Positions 60,995 through 64,000 of a DNA stretch of 64,000 nucleotides are shown here, one piece after another. The notes under the pieces are model-generated. The model had not been told where the DNA came from. It saw nothing but the letters and a program-made list of their open reading frames with translations, and ran no database searches. Both the position numbers and the translations under genes were made by a program. The DNA lies in the NCBI GenBank assembly GCA_937915145.1, contig CALDNT010000094.1:21126-85125 (forward strand), in the 5' to 3' direction. This stretch comes from an uncultured Reyranella sp. GTDB lineage: Bacteria > Pseudomonadota > Alphaproteobacteria > Reyranellales > Reyranellaceae. Position 1 is the first letter of the stretch. Each line of letters opens with the position of its first letter.

Positions 60995-62134
60995 ATGAAA
61001 GTGACAGACATCGTCTGCCACATTCTGCAATGCAAGGTCGACAAGCCGTTCGTCTCGGCGCGCGGCTGGGTCTACGGCACGCGCTCGACCTGTCTGGTCG
61101 AGATTTCTACCGACGAGGGCATCACCGGCTGGGGCGAGTGCTACGGCCCCGCCGCCGTTGCAAAGACCTTCGTCGAGACGCAGTACAAGGCGCGCGTGAT
61201 CGGCCGCGACCCGTTCGATGTCGAGGCGATCTGGGAGGATCTCTACAACAGGATCAAGGACTACGGTACGACCGGCATGGCGATCTCGGCCATTTCCGGC
61301 ATCGACATCGCGCTGTGGGACATCATGGGCCGCGCGGTGAACAAGCCGGTGCACAAATTGATCGGCGGCGCCTATCGCAGCGAAGTGATCCCTTACGCCA
61401 CCGGTCTCTATTTCATCGACATGAACCGGCTGGTCGAGGAGGCGGTTGAGGAGGCGCTGGAGTTCAAGAACGACGGCTTCCGGGCGATCAAGATGAAGAT
61501 CGGCCTCGGTGACCTGAAGCTCGATGCCAAGAGGGTCGGCGCGGTGCGCAAGGCGATCGGTCCCGACGTGAAGCTGGCGGTTGATGCCAACCACTGCTTC
61601 TCGGTGCCCAACGCCATTAAGCTTGGCCGCATGCTGGAGGAGCATGACATCCTGTGGTTCGAGGAGCCGATCAGTCCCGAGGATCACGACGGCTACATCG
61701 AAGTAACGCGCACTCTCGACATGGCGGTGGCCGGTGGCGAGAACGATTTCACCCGCTGGGGCTTTCGCGACGTGATCGCCAAGAAGGCCATGGATATCGT
61801 GCAGCCCGATCTTTGCGCGGCCGGCGGGTTCTCCGAGTGCCGCAAGATCGCGACACTGGCGTCGGCATTCGGAGTCGAATGCGTGCCGCACGCCTGGGGC
61901 TCGGTCATCGGCCTTGCCGCCACGGTGCAGTTCCTGGCCGCCCTGCCGGACCAGCCGCCAGCCTTCCGGCCGATGCCGCCGATGCTGGAATTCGAGCAGA
62001 CGCCCAACCCACTGCGCGACACGCTTGCCAAGGAGCCGATCGAGCAGAAGAAGGGAATCGTCGCCGTCCCGACTGGCCCCGGCCTCGGCATAGAAATCGA
62101 TCGCGATATTTTGGCCAAGTACAAAGTGGCTTAG
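60995..62134 (+). CDS. Mandelate racemase / muconate lactonizing enzyme family protein 1
   Basis: An enolase-superfamily enzyme of 379 residues with a capping domain (1-125) and a metal-binding barrel. Candidate catalytic residues are Lys166/Lys168 (AIKMKIG), metal ligands Asp197 (VDANH), Glu223 (WFEEP) and Glu249 (AGGEN), and His299 (CVPHAWGS). The family does racemisations, dehydrations of acid sugars and cycloisomerisations, and the exact reaction is not clear. Together with its paralogue 128 bp downstream it may process a hydroxy or sugar acid. Confidence 0.9.
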   Translation: MKVTDIVCHILQCKVDKPFVSARGWVYGTRSTCLVEISTDEGITGWGECYGPAAVAKTFVETQYKARVIGRDPFDVEAIWEDLYNRIKDYGTTGMAISAISGIDIALWDIMGRAVNKPVHKLIGGAYRSEVIPYATGLYFIDMNRLVEEAVEEALEFKNDGFRAIKMKIGLGDLKLDAKRVGAVRKAIGPDVKLAVDANHCFSVPNAIKLGRMLEEHDILWFEEPISPEDHDGYIEVTRTLDMAVAGGENDFTRWGFRDVIAKKAMDIVQPDLCAAGGFSECRKIATLASAFGVECVPHAWGSVIGLAATVQFLAALPDQPPAFRPMPPMLEFEQTPNPLRDTLAKEPIEQKKGIVAVPTGPGLGIEIDRDILAKYKVA

Positions 62135-62140
62135 TGCACC

Positions 62141-62249
62141 ACCTCATCCTGAGGAGTCGCGCATCGCGCGGCGTCTCGAAGGATGGGATCCAGTCTCGTT
62201 GTTGCCCACCCTTCGAGACGCGCCCTGCGGGCGCTCCTCAGGGTGAGGT
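62141..62249. repeat. REP-like palindromic element
   Basis: A 109-bp imperfect palindrome: ACCTCATCCTGAGGAG at the left end and CTCCTCAGGGTGAGGT at the right, with inner arms GCGTCTCGAAGGATGGG and CCCACCCTTCGAGACGC. This motif resembles the intergenic palindromes scattered through many alphaproteobacterial genomes. It fills the gap between the two enolase-family genes and could fold in the mRNA or terminate it. Confidence 0.8.
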
Positions 62250-62262
62250 AGGGGAACTGCAA

Positions 62263-63399
62263 ATGAAAATCGTCGACGTAAAGGCCTATCCGACCAGCTA
62301 CCGCGTGCCGAAGGAGCTGCAGGTTTCGCTCGGCATCGGCACCATGACCAAGCGCGACTGCGTGATGGTGAAGGTCACGACCGAAGACGGCATCACGGGC
62401 TGGGGCGAGAGCCATCATGCGCGATCGCCCGGCAGCATCGGCCACCTGATCAACACGACGCTGAAGGGCTTCGTGGTCGGCATGGATGCGACCGACACCG
62501 TCGGCATCTGGGCGAAGATCTACAAGTTCCAGCTCGGCTCCCACGGCATGGGCGCGGCCACCGCGATGGCGATGAGCGGCCTCGACCAGGCGCTATGGGA
62601 CATCAAGGGCAAGGCCGTGGGCTGGCCGCTCTACAAGCTGCTGGGCGGCTCCAACCGGCCGGTGCCGGCCTATGCCGGCGGCATTTCGTTGGGCTACCAG
62701 GAACCGAAATCACTGGTTGCCGAGGCCGAACCGATGGTCGAGGCGGGCTACAAGGCACTGAAATTGCGCATCGGCGACACCGTGCGCGCCGACATCGCGC
62801 GCATGACGGCGATCCGCAAGCGCTTCCCTGATAGTGCCATCCTGACTGACGCCAATACCGGCTACACGGTCGAAGATGTGCGCCGCGTCATGCCGGCCAT
62901 GGACGAACTCGGCATCGCCTGGCTGGAAGAGCCTTTTCCGGCGCACGACCATCGTTCCTACGCCATGGCCAAGGGCTTTGGCCGCACGCCGCTGGCGGCG
63001 GGCGAAAACCATTACACGCGCTTCGAGTTCCATCGCCTGATCGAGGACGGCAACATCACCATCCTGCAGCCCGATCTTTCGAAGTCGGGTGGTATCACCG
63101 AGGTCCAGCGCATCGCCGCCGCCGCTTCGATGTGGAAATTGCCGATCCACCCTCACAGTTCGATGACCGGCCTCAACCACGCCGTCTCGATCCATTTCCT
63201 CGCCTCGATCGACAATGGCGGCTACTTCGAGGCCGACCTGTCGGTGGCCAACAAGTTCCGCGACGAGTTGGGCAGCGCGCCGTGGCAGATCAGCAAGGAC
63301 GGCACCGTCCGCCCGCTCGACAAGCCCGGCATCGGTGTCGAGATCGACGAAAAGTTCCTGATCGCCCACCCGGTGATCGAAGGGCCGGGCTACGTCTGA
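62263..63399 (+). CDS. Mandelate racemase / muconate lactonizing enzyme family protein 2
   Basis: An enolase-superfamily enzyme of 378 residues. The barrel has Lys in ALKLRIG (a KxR rather than KxK pair), Asp in TDANTGYTV, Glu in WLEEPFPAHD, Glu in AGENHYTRFE and His in LPIHPHSS. The different lysine motif compared with its neighbour suggests a different acid/base pairing and reaction. ATG 62263 follows GGGGAACTG, and the frame is open further upstream only as overlap with the paralogue. Confidence 0.9.
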   Translation: MKIVDVKAYPTSYRVPKELQVSLGIGTMTKRDCVMVKVTTEDGITGWGESHHARSPGSIGHLINTTLKGFVVGMDATDTVGIWAKIYKFQLGSHGMGAATAMAMSGLDQALWDIKGKAVGWPLYKLLGGSNRPVPAYAGGISLGYQEPKSLVAEAEPMVEAGYKALKLRIGDTVRADIARMTAIRKRFPDSAILTDANTGYTVEDVRRVMPAMDELGIAWLEEPFPAHDHRSYAMAKGFGRTPLAAGENHYTRFEFHRLIEDGNITILQPDLSKSGGITEVQRIAAAASMWKLPIHPHSSMTGLNHAVSIHFLASIDNGGYFEADLSVANKFRDELGSAPWQISKDGTVRPLDKPGIGVEIDEKFLIAHPVIEGPGYV

Positions 63400-63402
63400 G
63401 CG

Positions 63403-64000
63403 TTACGTCTGAGCGATGAGGTCGGCGCCCTTTTCGGCAATCACGTTGGTTGCGGCGTAAGTGTTGCCCGAGACCATGGTCGGCATGCAGGAGGCATCGG
63501 CGACACGCAGGCCCTGCAGGCCGAGGACGCGCATGCTCATCGGGTCGACCACGGCTCGGGGATCGGTGCCGAGCTTGGCCGTGCCGACCGGGTGATAGGT
63601 CGTGGAGCCGGTGGCGCGGGCATGCGCCATCCACTGCTCGTCGGTCTGCACGTCGGGGCCGGGGAAGTTCTCGCGGATGACGTAGTTCGAGAGCGGCGGC
63701 GTCGCCAGCAGCTGGCGCAGGTACTTCATCGCCGCCAGCAGCGCGTCGCGGTCGATCTGGTCGGCGAGATAATTCGGCTGGATCTCCGGCTTGGCCACGG
63801 GATCGGCGCTGAGCGCCTTCACATGGCCGGTACTTTCGGGGCGAAGCTGGGCGGCGCCGAGCGTCATGCCGGGTACGGTGTCGAGCTGGGTGGTGCCGTA
63901 GCGGCCTCCGCCGTAGCTGGCCGGCGCGAAGTAAAGCTGCATGTCCGGCGTGGCGAGGCCGGGGCGCGTCTTGAAATAGCCGCCGGCGTGACTTGGCGCC
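63403..64000 (-). CDS. GMC family oxidoreductase, 3' part (runs off the window)
   Basis: The C-terminal 198 or so residues of a glucose-methanol-choline flavin oxidoreductase (choline/alcohol dehydrogenase group). No start or stop separates it from the window end. The catalytic pair is seen as His in STTYHPVGTAKLG and Asn in MVSGNTYAATNVIAEKGADLI. It converges on the second enolase-family gene with only 3 bp between stops. The flavin-binding N-terminal half lies beyond position 64000. Confidence 0.9.
   Translation of the reverse strand, partial: APSHAGGYFKTRPGLATPDMQLYFAPASYGGGRYGTTQLDTVPGMTLGAAQLRPESTGHVKALSADPVAKPEIQPNYLADQIDRDALLAAMKYLRQLLATPPLSNYVIRENFPGPDVQTDEQWMAHARATGSTTYHPVGTAKLGTDPRAVVDPMSMRVLGLQGLRVADASCMPTMVSGNTYAATNVIAEKGADLIAQT

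Overview
The window is GC-rich chromosomal DNA from an alphaproteobacterium. Supporting signs are the high GC codon use, a PetP/PetR-like MarR plus OmpR pair followed by a histidine kinase and ilvE, a TIGR02300/FYDLN-type zinc-ribbon protein, a phasin, UbiK, a MidA/NDUFAF7-type methyltransferase next to lgt and pgeF, and the order aroA-cmk-rpsA-ihfB. A free-living, metabolically broad genus of Hyphomicrobiales or Rhodospirillales fits, but the sequence alone does not fix the genus. No rRNA, CRISPR array, prophage or plasmid origin was seen. One tRNA (Ala-GGC) is present.

Layout. 1-9 kb, minus strand: a Dpp/Opp-type uptake operon with two tandem paralogous binding proteins, two permeases and a fused double ATPase, followed by dodecin and an AidB-like acyl-CoA dehydrogenase. 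9-13.5 kb: a lipoprotein, pgeF, a MidA-type methyltransferase, lgt and a YbjN-like protein. 13.7-15.7 kb: a complete IS1595-family element with 8-bp target duplications that carries a serine-protease-like passenger gene. It sits just upstream of a cyanase gene. 16-20 kb: hyuA-hyuB on the minus strand. 20-24.6 kb: ubiK, an enoyl-CoA hydratase, proC, a TetR-like regulator, a phasin, csaA and ilvE. 24.7-28.2 kb: histidine kinase, OmpR regulator, MarR regulator and a cation diffusion facilitator. 28.3-33 kb: a second class IV aminotransferase behind a palindrome-bearing promoter, then a TPP-riboswitch-controlled thiO-thiS-thiG-thiE-thiF operon. 33-38.5 kb, minus strand: moaE-moaD-pgsA-uvrC, a PhoH-like ATPase with a leader that contains a terminator, a small membrane protein, tRNA-Ala and the FYDLN protein. 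38.6-43 kb: aroA-cmk-rpsA-ihfB-lapA. 43.4-46 kb: an ornithine-cyclodeaminase-family enzyme and an MFS transporter.

46.1-63.4 kb is a catabolic region on the plus strand. It holds a MarR regulator, a molybdenum hydroxylase (FAD subunit plus a fused 2Fe-2S/Mo subunit), a 6-hydroxynicotinate-reductase-like Fe-S protein, a UPF0280 protein, a DUF1185/AA_synth protein and an NTF2-like protein, mostly overlapping by 4 bp. A Liv-type ABC transporter follows, whose LivH-LivM fusion gene is broken by one extra G in a G run. Next come an orphan HyuA, a lower-GC orphan gene, two mandelate-racemase/enolase-family enzymes separated by a REP-like palindrome, and the 3' end of a GMC oxidoreductase on the minus strand. 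My reading, which is inference, is import and reductive breakdown of an N-heterocyclic acid or lactam: ring hydroxylation, ring reduction, then hydrolytic opening by a member not yet assigned.
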